17,323 bases of DNA. Origin: an uncultured Treponema sp. (GTDB taxonomy: Bacteria; Spirochaetota; Spirochaetia; Treponematales; Treponemataceae). The translations under genes and the position numbers were made by a program. Shown here piece by piece: positions 7,906 through 14,873 of this stretch (its first letter is position 1; each line of letters starts with the position of its first letter). The notes below the pieces were generated by a model. The model saw only the letters and a program-made list of their open reading frames with translations, did not search any database and was not told where the DNA came from. Location: contig CAJOQA010000302.1 of NCBI GenBank assembly GCA_905236465.1, forward strand, positions 1 through 17,323, written 5' to 3'.

Positions 7906-7961
7906 AGGCCAAAAACTTTAGTTTTAAAGGCGCTCAATAACTTTGGAGGAATAAATTAATT

Positions 7962-9371
7962 ATGAAAAAAACACTGGCAATATTTTCAGTCGCCATACTA
8001 AGCATAGCTTCACTCTTTGCAGATTATAATCAGGCAGGTATACCTGATTCAGCAGAAATAAGAAGGCAGATTACCGATGAATGGCTAACATCCTCATTAG
8101 GCCGGCTTAGGTCTAAGAATACAGAACAACATGTAAACGCTATTGGTACTTCTTTTGAAATAAGACTTGAAGAAAATAAAGACGATTTTCAGATTTTAGT
8201 TACCCCTGAATCTTTGGTCAATATAGATTATATAGACGGAAGCCGTCGCCTTACGCAAAAGTCTTCACGCTACCTTAGGGGGTCAGCTGGTAGCTGGATT
8301 TTGTATAGGGGAAAATCTGACGGAAATCCTAAAAAAATAGAATGGTATATAAATCCAGATTCAGATATTTATATTCAGCTTCGTCCATCTGAAAACAAAA
8401 CGTATGCGGATTTAATAATCTGCGGTTATTATGCTGCCCGTTCAGTACCACTGGGAATTTCTTTTGCTTCCTTATATGATATGTCGTTTCAAGATTTGTA
8501 TACACTTACAAAAAAATCTTTTCCCTGGTACAAGGTTGCCGTGAATAGGGAAAATATTCTTGTTTACACAATGTCAGCAATGATAGAAAAAAAGCTTTCT
8601 TACATTGATTATGCAAAAGACGCAGTTTATGATGAAAATGGTAACTTATACAATCTTTTTACCGGTGAACCATACGAAAAAAAAGAGCTAGAAGACAAAA
8701 GTTTTTATAGGGATTCTTCCTTAGAATCACAGGAGGAAAAAAATTCCAGGGTTACTTTAGGAGAGGAAGGCTTTATAAAATGGATTGCTGATGGAATTAT
8801 ACGGCCTGTAACCGGAAAGGGGACTTCTATAAGTAAGATGCTGGCCCCTACTGTGGACTACGATCCCTTAGGAAAAAATGGGGTACTTTTAACATCGAAA
8901 AATATAACACTATCCCTTGACTGGTGCAGAAACCTTGCTACAGAAGTGCTATGTAAAAAATCAAATAAGTCCTATACATTTGAAACAGGTGGCATAGATG
9001 TACGGGACCAACCATTTGTTGCTAAAGTGATGGACTTTGGAAAAGCAAGAAATACTGCAGGCTATGTAAAGGGCAACGGCTATTCAATTGATGAAATAAA
9101 AGGCCTGCTTTATGTGCTTGCTTGCTCTGACCCAGGCTGGTTCTACTTAGGTGCAATCAGGCAGACATCCTTGCAAGACACAAATGTAATGCCCTTTAAC
9201 AAGTGCGCGGCATTTTTCCCCTACTTTGACCAAAACGGAAAATTTGTCTGTCGCATCTTTGAGCAAGGAAGAGAAATCACCCTTGAAAATTTCTTAAATA
9301 CTTACAATAAGTGTTTTGTTCACTTTGAAAGAGTTAGGGCAACAGAATACTTTATACCTGACCTACAGTAG
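7962..9371 (+). CDS. exported protein of unknown function
   Basis: 469 residues; I do not recognise the family. A Sec signal peptide is evident: MKKTLAIFSVAILSIASLFA, with probable cleavage after A20. There is no lipobox cysteine, so it should be periplasmic or secreted rather than lipid-anchored. The rest is mixed alpha/beta, rich in aromatic and charged residues, with no transmembrane segment, and a few cysteines in the second half. GGAGG (7945-7949) lies 12 bases before the ATG, rather far. It starts 56 bases after the CoA-activase-like gene in the same direction with no obvious promoter or terminator between, so cotranscription is possible. Its 3' end converges on the pallilysin-related gene 16 bases away. 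Confidence 0.75.
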   Translation: MKKTLAIFSVAILSIASLFADYNQAGIPDSAEIRRQITDEWLTSSLGRLRSKNTEQHVNAIGTSFEIRLEENKDDFQILVTPESLVNIDYIDGSRRLTQKSSRYLRGSAGSWILYRGKSDGNPKKIEWYINPDSDIYIQLRPSENKTYADLIICGYYAARSVPLGISFASLYDMSFQDLYTLTKKSFPWYKVAVNRENILVYTMSAMIEKKLSYIDYAKDAVYDENGNLYNLFTGEPYEKKELEDKSFYRDSSLESQEEKNSRVTLGEEGFIKWIADGIIRPVTGKGTSISKMLAPTVDYDPLGKNGVLLTSKNITLSLDWCRNLATEVLCKKSNKSYTFETGGIDVRDQPFVAKVMDFGKARNTAGYVKGNGYSIDEIKGLLYVLACSDPGWFYLGAIRQTSLQDTNVMPFNKCAAFFPYFDQNGKFVCRIFEQGREITLENFLNTYNKCFVHFERVRATEYFIPDLQ

Positions 9372-9382
9372 GGGGACGAGAG

Positions 9383-9409
9383 GCTCCTTATTCATTTCTT
9401 GTAAGGAGC
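9383..9409. repeat. perfect inverted repeat at a convergent gene junction
   Basis: GCTCCTTA (9383-9390) and TAAGGAGC (9402-9409), an 8-bp perfect stem with an 11-base loop. It contains the TAA stop of the minus-strand gene and starts 11 bases after the stop of the plus-strand gene. Neither side has a T-tract, so it is not a canonical intrinsic terminator, but it may stabilise or delimit both 3' ends. Confidence 0.5.
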
Positions 9410-10866
9410 AGTATCCTGTCGTTAAGGGGGTAGCTTCTTGCCGGCATAACAACATAGGGTTGCAATATTATGCTAGAGTTAGGGTTATGGGATACTAAGT
9501 ATATGCCAGAAATAAGAGGGACTTTTTCCGCAGACTCAAATTGGATAAAGGCCTTGTCTTCAACCTGTAGGGGGGCATAACGACCTGAATCTGAAGAGTT
9601 GTCTCCAATAGCACTGTAGTTGCCGTTAGCAAAGCGGATTACACTGCCATCTGCTGCCTTCCAGGAGGGGCTTTTTTCAAGTTCTTCCACAAAGCTTTGA
9701 GCCGGCGTTTTTTCACTTTCATTCTTTTTAGAAAGCATTGCGGTAAAATTAACCTTTTTATAGTAACCGTCCCAAACAGAACTTTCATTTAAAATCATGC
9801 GGACATCGTCCTGTACATGAACACGGATTTCATCTGTGGAGCGCAAGGAAATGTCTACCCGCCTTTGTAAATTTTCTATTTCAAGATTTGTCGTAGAAAT
9901 ATAAATTCCGTTACGGCGGATATTGCTGTTCTGCCAATTATAGACTTCCTCTTCATTTTCAAGAAGGAATATAATCTGCCGGTCCTCATTGTAATCAAAG
10001 AAAATGTAGTGGAGGCCGGAAGCGTCGTTTTCAGTTTTATACCATAAGCCTTCAAGGAAAGCGGCAAAAGTGGCTACGGTTCCATCTTGAATTTTCGCTA
10101 GTTCCCTGGCTGCAATCTTACTTCCTGTAACACGGATACTTTGTTCCTTTTCGTATATGCCTTTTTCCCTGTTCCAAGAATAACGGGTCTGAATTTGGTC
10201 TGTGCTCAAAGGGTTTGCGCTGTCTGAAGAATAAACCCATATAGGATAACTTGCGCCTAAGGCCTGAGACTGTAAATAGCTTTCATCCCTATCCGACTGT
10301 TGTATAAAAATAGTTCCGTCGCTTTCTAAACTTGCAATATTGCGTACGGAAAAAATTGGGACCCTGCTTATAAAAAAGGCTTTAAATACCGCATTTCCGG
10401 AAGGCAGGAAACCTTGGTAAACTAAGGCTGTCCTATGGTCACCAGTTAAATCAATGCCTGCATAGGTAAAAGTCCTGACTTGGGAAATGCCGGTCTGCAA
10501 AAGATAGCTTCGCTCGTAAGCCTTTGACTTTTGATTGTAAAGTCCAATAAGAAGATTTATATAAGGGCTGTCTCCGCTCTTTATGGAATTTATTTGATCA
10601 TCAAAACCGTCCCCGTCAAAATCTAAACTTACAATGTCTAATAAAACCTCATCTTCCTTTAGGGGAATAAGGGATGTCAGTTTTTCTTCATCGCCCATTT
10701 TGCTTAGGCTAGAATCATCGGATTCTTCCTGATTTAATAGAGGAATTATAGTTTTTGCAGCTGACTGCTTTTTTTCCTGCCTTGTAAAGTATTTATTATT
10801 TATAAGAGCAACAAGGAGCGCTGCTATTACCAAAACAAAAAGTACTGCTAGTATTTTTTTTTTCAT
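9388..10866 (-). CDS. pallilysin (Tp0751)-related exported protein, HEXXH motif absent
   Basis: 492 residues. Residues about 266-370 match my recollection of the lipocalin-like domain of T. pallidum pallilysin: FLEGLWYKTE, HYIFFDYNEDRQIIF, LQRRVDISLRSTDEIRVHVQDDV and SVWDGYYKK all have Tp0751 counterparts. The pallilysin HEVIH zinc motif falls at T344-D-E-I-R348, so both histidines are gone and zinc protease activity is unlikely. Residues 82-90 (DFDGDGFDD) resemble an FG-GAP or calcium-binding loop. The N-terminus is a hydrophobic segment (4-21) without a lipobox; the protein has no cysteine, so it is probably membrane-anchored or secreted, unlike lipoprotein Tp0751. It is about twice the length of Tp0751, with extra N- and C-terminal regions. 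In T. pallidum the protein binds laminin and other host ligands. Confidence 0.8.
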   Translation of the reverse strand: MKKKILAVLFVLVIAALLVALINNKYFTRQEKKQSAAKTIIPLLNQEESDDSSLSKMGDEEKLTSLIPLKEDEVLLDIVSLDFDGDGFDDQINSIKSGDSPYINLLIGLYNQKSKAYERSYLLQTGISQVRTFTYAGIDLTGDHRTALVYQGFLPSGNAVFKAFFISRVPIFSVRNIASLESDGTIFIQQSDRDESYLQSQALGASYPIWVYSSDSANPLSTDQIQTRYSWNREKGIYEKEQSIRVTGSKIAARELAKIQDGTVATFAAFLEGLWYKTENDASGLHYIFFDYNEDRQIIFLLENEEEVYNWQNSNIRRNGIYISTTNLEIENLQRRVDISLRSTDEIRVHVQDDVRMILNESSVWDGYYKKVNFTAMLSKKNESEKTPAQSFVEELEKSPSWKAADGSVIRFANGNYSAIGDNSSDSGRYAPLQVEDKAFIQFESAEKVPLISGIYLVSHNPNSSIILQPYVVMPARSYPLNDRILLLTRNE

Positions 10867-10872
10867 CGCCCT

Positions 10873-10901
10873 ATAATACTACATAATAAAAATTTCTGCA
10901 A
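10873..10901 (-). promoter_or_regulatory. probable promoter of the pallilysin-related gene
   Basis: Minus strand TTGCAG (10901-10896), 17-base spacer, TATTAT (10878-10873), ending 6 bases before the ATG. An alternative -10 TAGTAT (10881-10876) would end 9 bases before it. Either way the mRNA would be leaderless or nearly so. The -35 is a weak match. Confidence 0.45.
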
Positions 10902-10943
10902 TCAGCTATAGGGACTGTATTGATATTTCAATATGATAGGTCA

Positions 10944-10972
10944 TAGACACTAGTTATTTACTATGATATTAT
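10944..10972 (+). promoter_or_regulatory. promoter of the EF-hand membrane protein gene
   Basis: TAGACA (10944-10949), 17-base spacer, TATTAT (10967-10972). The -10 ends 9 bases before the ATG at 10982 and no Shine-Dalgarno sequence is present, predicting a leaderless transcript. Confidence 0.6.
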
Positions 10973-10981
10973 AAAAACACT

Positions 10982-13204
10982 ATGAAATTATCAGATAAAA
11001 AAGATGGACACAGTTGGCACTTTATCCAACCAGGCGGATTGGTCCAGCTGAAAATTAACACAATTGACGATATATTGAATCTAAAATCTTTAGATCAAAA
11101 ACTTTGGATTGCTCTTGCCTGCCCCGTAAAGGGATTGGAATTTAGTGAAGAAACCCTAAACCTTTTGGATACAGACCACAATGGAAGGGTTAGGGTTCCA
11201 GAAATTCTTGAAGCAATAGAGTTTATAAAAAAATATTTTAAGAAAGCAGAAATTATAATGAGCGAAGGCTCTTCTATTCCCTTAGACTGCTTAGGGGATG
11301 AAAAGTTTGCTTGTGGACATTCTCCCCTGGACTCTGCAAAATCAATACTGCACATTCTGGAAAAGGATTCTCAGATGGAACTTTTGCTAGAAGACTTGTC
11401 CGTTACTGACAAACTTTTTTCACCTTCTGTAATAAACGGTGATGGTATTCTTCCTGCTGAAGCGGTGGACAATGAATTTGCGGCAGGTGTTATAAAAGAT
11501 ATAATTGCCTGTACCGGAGGCTTAGACGATATAAGCGGCAGCAAGGGTTGTAACAGGGAAGAGTTTTCCTCTTTCTTTAATGACCTAAGGGCAATTAAGT
11601 CTTGGAGAAACAGCATTCAGTCAAGTGAAAGCGAAGAGAATAAACTCTTTTTCTTAAAGACTGCGACAGACGCAGCTTACCAAAACTATACAAAAGTCAA
11701 GGATAAAATTGACGAGTACTTTTTGCGCTGTTCCATTACGTCTTACGATAACCTTGTAGCTTTAGCCCTACGCAAAAAGGACGAAGAGACAGCGGCGACA
11801 GAGAACCTGAGCGAAGAACAGCTTAGGGCAATGCCTTTAGCCTTATGCGATGAAAGTGGCTGCTTACCGCTTACAAAAGGAATCAACCCAGTTTGGGCAC
11901 AAGATATTGCTGATTTTGTAAAGCTCATAGTTACCCCTCTTTTTGGAGAAGGGAAAGTTCAGCTTTCAAAAAGTTCCTGGCAGGAAGTTGTAAAAGCCTT
12001 TGCCCCATACGAGACCTGGTATCAGGCAAGACCTGAGAACTCAGTTTCATCGCTGAGCGTTGACAGGGTAAATGAAATTCTTATGTCTGATGCAGAGAAA
12101 ATAATAGAAGCATTCCTTGAAAAAGAAGAGAAGCACCCTCCCCTAGCCTTGGCAACGGTTGAGCTTAGGAAAATGCTTTTACTAAGGCGCGATTTTGTAA
12201 AGCTTTTGCGCAATTACGTTTCTTTTGAAGACTTTTACTCTTATGACCAAACTGCTATCTTTCAGTGCGGCACCCTTTACATTGACGGTAGGTCCTGCGA
12301 CTTATGCTTTAGGGTTCTTGATGGTGCAAAACACGCAACTATGGCCCCGCTTTCACAGTGTTATCTGCTGTACTGCGACTGTAAAAGACCGAGCGAAAAC
12401 GAAACTATGCAGATTGCGGCAATGGTAAGTGCCGGTAACTGCGACAACCTGATTGTAGGTCGCAACGGGCTTTTCTATGACTGTAAAGGAAGGGACTGGG
12501 ATGCAACTATTACAAAAATCGTAGAAAATCCTATAAGCATAAAGGAAGCTTTCTTTAGCCCTTACAAAAAGCTTTCGAGAATGATTCAAGAACGCATAGC
12601 AAAAAGTGCGGCTGAAGCAGAAAGCAAGGTTAATTCCAAAATGGCAGCTGCTGTTGAAAAACCAAAGGAAACCGCTACTGCGCCAGAGGTTAAAAAGTTT
12701 GATGTGGGGACTATTGCAGCTTTAGGTGTCGCAGTTTCTGGATTCGCCGCAGTTATAGGGTCAATTCTTGGAATAGTGACAAAAACGTGGTGGATGCCAC
12801 CTGTCTTTATTATAGGACTGCTACTTTTAATTTCACTGCCTTCAATGCTACTTGCATGGCTTAAGCTTAGGCAGAGAAATATTGCCCCCATCCTTGACGC
12901 ATCAGGCTGGGCTGTAAATGGCAACGTAAAGATTAATATTCCATTAGGCCGCTTTCTTACAAAGACGGGAATAAGGCCTAAGGGATCTAAGCTAGATAAA
13001 TTTGACCCCTACGCACAGAAAAAGTTCCCAATAAAAAGACTTATCTTAGCTCTTTTTATTTTGACCCTGCTTGTATGTGCCCTGGTAATCATTGCTAAAA
13101 ATGACTGGAATGCCTTGGCTGCATGGAAAAAGACTAGTTCTGCGGTTATGGGCTTTCTAAAGAAATTCGTGGGAAAGGCTGCAAGCACTGCACCACAAAG
13201 CTAA
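10982..13204 (+). CDS. EF-hand-containing membrane protein of unknown function
   Basis: 740 residues without a signal peptide. A canonical EF-hand loop occupies 63-74: D63-T-D65-H-N67-G-R-V-R-V-P-E74, suggesting calcium binding. A second, degenerate loop-like stretch (INGDGILPAE) lies near residue 153. The large middle part (about 100-560) is soluble and mostly helical. Three hydrophobic segments follow an Ala/Glu/Lys-rich linker: about 576-600, 604-628 and 687-705. Between the last two is the stretch ILDASGWAVNGNVKINIPLG, which I associate with uncharacterised membrane proteins of other gut bacteria. The topology suggests a long cytoplasmic N-terminal domain on a membrane anchor. Function unknown. 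It is divergent from the pallilysin-related gene, and its stop overlaps the stop of the AraC gene by 4 bases. Confidence 0.8.
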   Translation: MKLSDKKDGHSWHFIQPGGLVQLKINTIDDILNLKSLDQKLWIALACPVKGLEFSEETLNLLDTDHNGRVRVPEILEAIEFIKKYFKKAEIIMSEGSSIPLDCLGDEKFACGHSPLDSAKSILHILEKDSQMELLLEDLSVTDKLFSPSVINGDGILPAEAVDNEFAAGVIKDIIACTGGLDDISGSKGCNREEFSSFFNDLRAIKSWRNSIQSSESEENKLFFLKTATDAAYQNYTKVKDKIDEYFLRCSITSYDNLVALALRKKDEETAATENLSEEQLRAMPLALCDESGCLPLTKGINPVWAQDIADFVKLIVTPLFGEGKVQLSKSSWQEVVKAFAPYETWYQARPENSVSSLSVDRVNEILMSDAEKIIEAFLEKEEKHPPLALATVELRKMLLLRRDFVKLLRNYVSFEDFYSYDQTAIFQCGTLYIDGRSCDLCFRVLDGAKHATMAPLSQCYLLYCDCKRPSENETMQIAAMVSAGNCDNLIVGRNGLFYDCKGRDWDATITKIVENPISIKEAFFSPYKKLSRMIQERIAKSAAEAESKVNSKMAAAVEKPKETATAPEVKKFDVGTIAALGVAVSGFAAVIGSILGIVTKTWWMPPVFIIGLLLLISLPSMLLAWLKLRQRNIAPILDASGWAVNGNVKINIPLGRFLTKTGIRPKGSKLDKFDPYAQKKFPIKRLILALFILTLLVCALVIIAKNDWNALAAWKKTSSAVMGFLKKFVGKAASTAPQS

Positions 13205-14097
13205 AGGCTGTTTATTCCTATAAAAGATGACTGGCTCCGGTAAGATGCAGGGGTCAGTCCTTTAAAATTTTTAAACTCCTGATAAAACTGCCTCCTAGAG
13301 CCAAAGCCACATTGTTTTGCTATGCAGTCTATGGTATCCTTGCTTTCCCTAAGCCGTATACAGGCAATATCGATTCTACGGGCAGAAAGATACGAAGAAA
13401 GGGAAACGTGCATAGCTTCCTTAAAGACCCTGCCTAAATAATTTGCATTTACTCCCAACTTAGCAGCAAAGAATTTTATGGAAGCATTTGGATTTGAAAG
13501 CTCTGATTCAAGCAGCACAAAAACTTTTTGAACAAGGACCCTGCTACCTGTTAAATTTTTATCAACATCGGGATTCTTAAAACATTCACCGCTTGCTTCT
13601 AAAAGTAGTTTTTCCACTAGATTTTTATAAATTAAAGAAGAAAAACCTGGCTTTTGAAATTCTTGTAAGCTAGTATTTAAGATATTTTCAAAAGATTTTG
13701 GGTTTGAGACATCCAATTCTAGTGGTAAAATAAGTGAATCTTGAAGCCTTTGGTAGGCAACTGCAGGGCTTGTTAAAAAAGTCATAGCCTCATTTTCTTC
13801 CATAAAGGTTGGAGGCTCTTTTAAGACAAAATGGACCCAATAATAAGAAAGCGGTTTTTCCGCAGCTTCTTTTCCATAGTGCTCTATTCCGGCAGGAAGT
13901 AAAAGCATACGGCCAGGCTTTACCTGTAAGCAAGATTGGCCTACATAAATTTTTGCAGTCCCCTTTCTGCCAAAAATCAGGACGTTTTCATTCTTAAAAC
14001 ACCTTCTCATATGCCGCCAGCCAGGATTAAGCATCGCGCAACCACAAACAGGAGATGTTAAATCTGAAATTTGATTAAAAAGGTAATAGTCCATCAT
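13201..14097 (-). CDS. AraC-family transcriptional regulator
   Basis: 298 residues. The N-terminal part (about 1-160) is a cupin-like sensing domain (KGTAKIYVGQ, VKPGRMLLLPAGIEHYG, YWVHF). The C-terminal part has two helix-turn-helix units: about 206-229 (SIKFFAAKLGVNANYLGRVFKEAM) and about 255-287, the latter with the AraC signature ending GLTPASYR. Such proteins sense small ligands, often sugars, and usually activate nearby genes. It is divergent from hisH-hisF with an 89-base shared promoter region containing 21-bp-spaced direct repeats, so autoregulation and control of hisHF are plausible. Starts MMD; the second ATG (14094) is equally possible. No Shine-Dalgarno sequence. Confidence 0.9.
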   Translation of the reverse strand: MMDYYLFNQISDLTSPVCGCAMLNPGWRHMRRCFKNENVLIFGRKGTAKIYVGQSCLQVKPGRMLLLPAGIEHYGKEAAEKPLSYYWVHFVLKEPPTFMEENEAMTFLTSPAVAYQRLQDSLILPLELDVSNPKSFENILNTSLQEFQKPGFSSLIYKNLVEKLLLEASGECFKNPDVDKNLTGSRVLVQKVFVLLESELSNPNASIKFFAAKLGVNANYLGRVFKEAMHVSLSSYLSARRIDIACIRLRESKDTIDCIAKQCGFGSRRQFYQEFKNFKGLTPASYRSQSSFIGINSL

Positions 14098-14101
14098 TTT
14101 T

Positions 14102-14132
14102 ATTTTAACACACTTATATCTAAAAATGTCAA
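14102..14132 (-). promoter_or_regulatory. promoter of the AraC-family gene
   Basis: Minus strand perfect TTGACA (14132-14127), long 19-base spacer, TAAAAT (14107-14102). The -10 ends only 4 or 7 bases before the two candidate ATGs, implying a leaderless mRNA. The long spacer is typical of promoters needing an activator. Confidence 0.6.
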
Positions 14133-14153
14133 GGCCACCTCTAAAAACTTGAA
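14119..14153. promoter_or_regulatory. candidate AraC-type operator: direct repeats 21 bp apart
   Basis: TCTAAAAATGTCAA (14119-14132) and TCTAAAAACTTGAA (14140-14153) match at 11 of 14 positions and are 21 bp apart start to start, two helical turns on the same face. They cover the -35 boxes of the araC-type gene and of hisH respectively. AraC-family proteins commonly bind such direct half-sites; the role is inferred. Confidence 0.45.
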
Positions 14154-14177
14154 TTTTACTCTGATTTATGATAAAAT
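14149..14177 (+). promoter_or_regulatory. promoter of hisH-hisF
   Basis: TTGAAT (14149-14154), 17-base spacer, TAAAAT (14172-14177). The -10 ends 9 bases before the hisH ATG at 14187. No Shine-Dalgarno sequence is present, so the transcript should be leaderless. Confidence 0.65.
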
Positions 14178-14186
14178 TTCCGCATT

Positions 14187-14873
14187 ATGACAGGAATCGT
14201 TGACTATAACGCAGGAAACATAAAAAGTGTTGAGCGTGCCCTAGAGTATTTAAAGGCTCCTTATGTGATTTCTAAAAATCCAAAGGATTTAAAGGATGCA
14301 GCCCGCATTATATTCCCAGGCGTAGGTGAAGCTGCTTACGCAATGGAGCAGTTGCAGAAAACTGGTTTTGACTCCTTCTTAAAGGATTTTGCCCAAAGCA
14401 AAAAACCCTTGCTTGGAATATGCTTGGGGTCCCAAATTATTTTTGAGGAAAGCGAAGAAGGAAACACAAAGTGTTTGGGTTTGCTAAAAGGCACTATAAG
14501 ACATTTTAAAACCTTATGGGAAGAGCGGCACCCTAATGAAGACGAGCACAGGGAAAAATCTCTATTACGCAATGAGTTAAAGGTCCCCCACATGGGCTGG
14601 AATGATGTTACTTTTTGCAATGGAGGCTCCCGCTTAGTTCATGGCATAAGGGACAAAAGCGACTTCTACTTTGTACATTCCTATGTTATTCAGCCAAGTG
14701 AACCTGAAATAATAAAGGGCTATTGTGATTACGGAACAATGGTCCCCTCAATAGTAGAAAAAGACAACATAACAGCCTTTCAGTTTCATCCTGAAAAATC
14801 AGGGGAAGCAGGTCTTCAGATTTTAAGAAATTTTGTTATTGCTGATTTAGTGCAAGGAAGGAAAGAATGTTAA
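14187..14873 (+). CDS. hisH: imidazole glycerol phosphate synthase, glutaminase subunit
   Basis: 228-residue class I glutamine amidotransferase that supplies ammonia to HisF in histidine/purine-salvage (AICAR) metabolism. It begins with IVDYNAGNIKSV, has PGVGEAAYAM (oxyanion region), the nucleophile elbow GICLGSQ (Cys catalytic; the residue before Gln is Ser where Met is usual), VPHMGWN, and the catalytic FHPEKSG with His and Glu. An insertion of about 15 charged residues (around 112-130, WEERHPNEDEHREK) precedes LKVPHMGWN and makes it longer than the usual 200 or so residues. The ATG follows a promoter directly. It overlaps hisF by 7 bases. Confidence 0.92.
   Translation: MTGIVDYNAGNIKSVERALEYLKAPYVISKNPKDLKDAARIIFPGVGEAAYAMEQLQKTGFDSFLKDFAQSKKPLLGICLGSQIIFEESEEGNTKCLGLLKGTIRHFKTLWEERHPNEDEHREKSLLRNELKVPHMGWNDVTFCNGGSRLVHGIRDKSDFYFVHSYVIQPSEPEIIKGYCDYGTMVPSIVEKDNITAFQFHPEKSGEAGLQILRNFVIADLVQGRKEC

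Noticed and set aside
7916..7929. CTTTA/TAAAG hairpin after the CoA-activase-like gene as a terminator
   Set aside because: Only a 5-bp A/T-rich stem and no following T-tract; too weak to call.
12586..12924. 112-codon open frame on the minus strand inside the EF-hand gene
   Set aside because: Antisense to a well-supported coding sequence, no ribosome-binding site and low-complexity product; a frame shadow.
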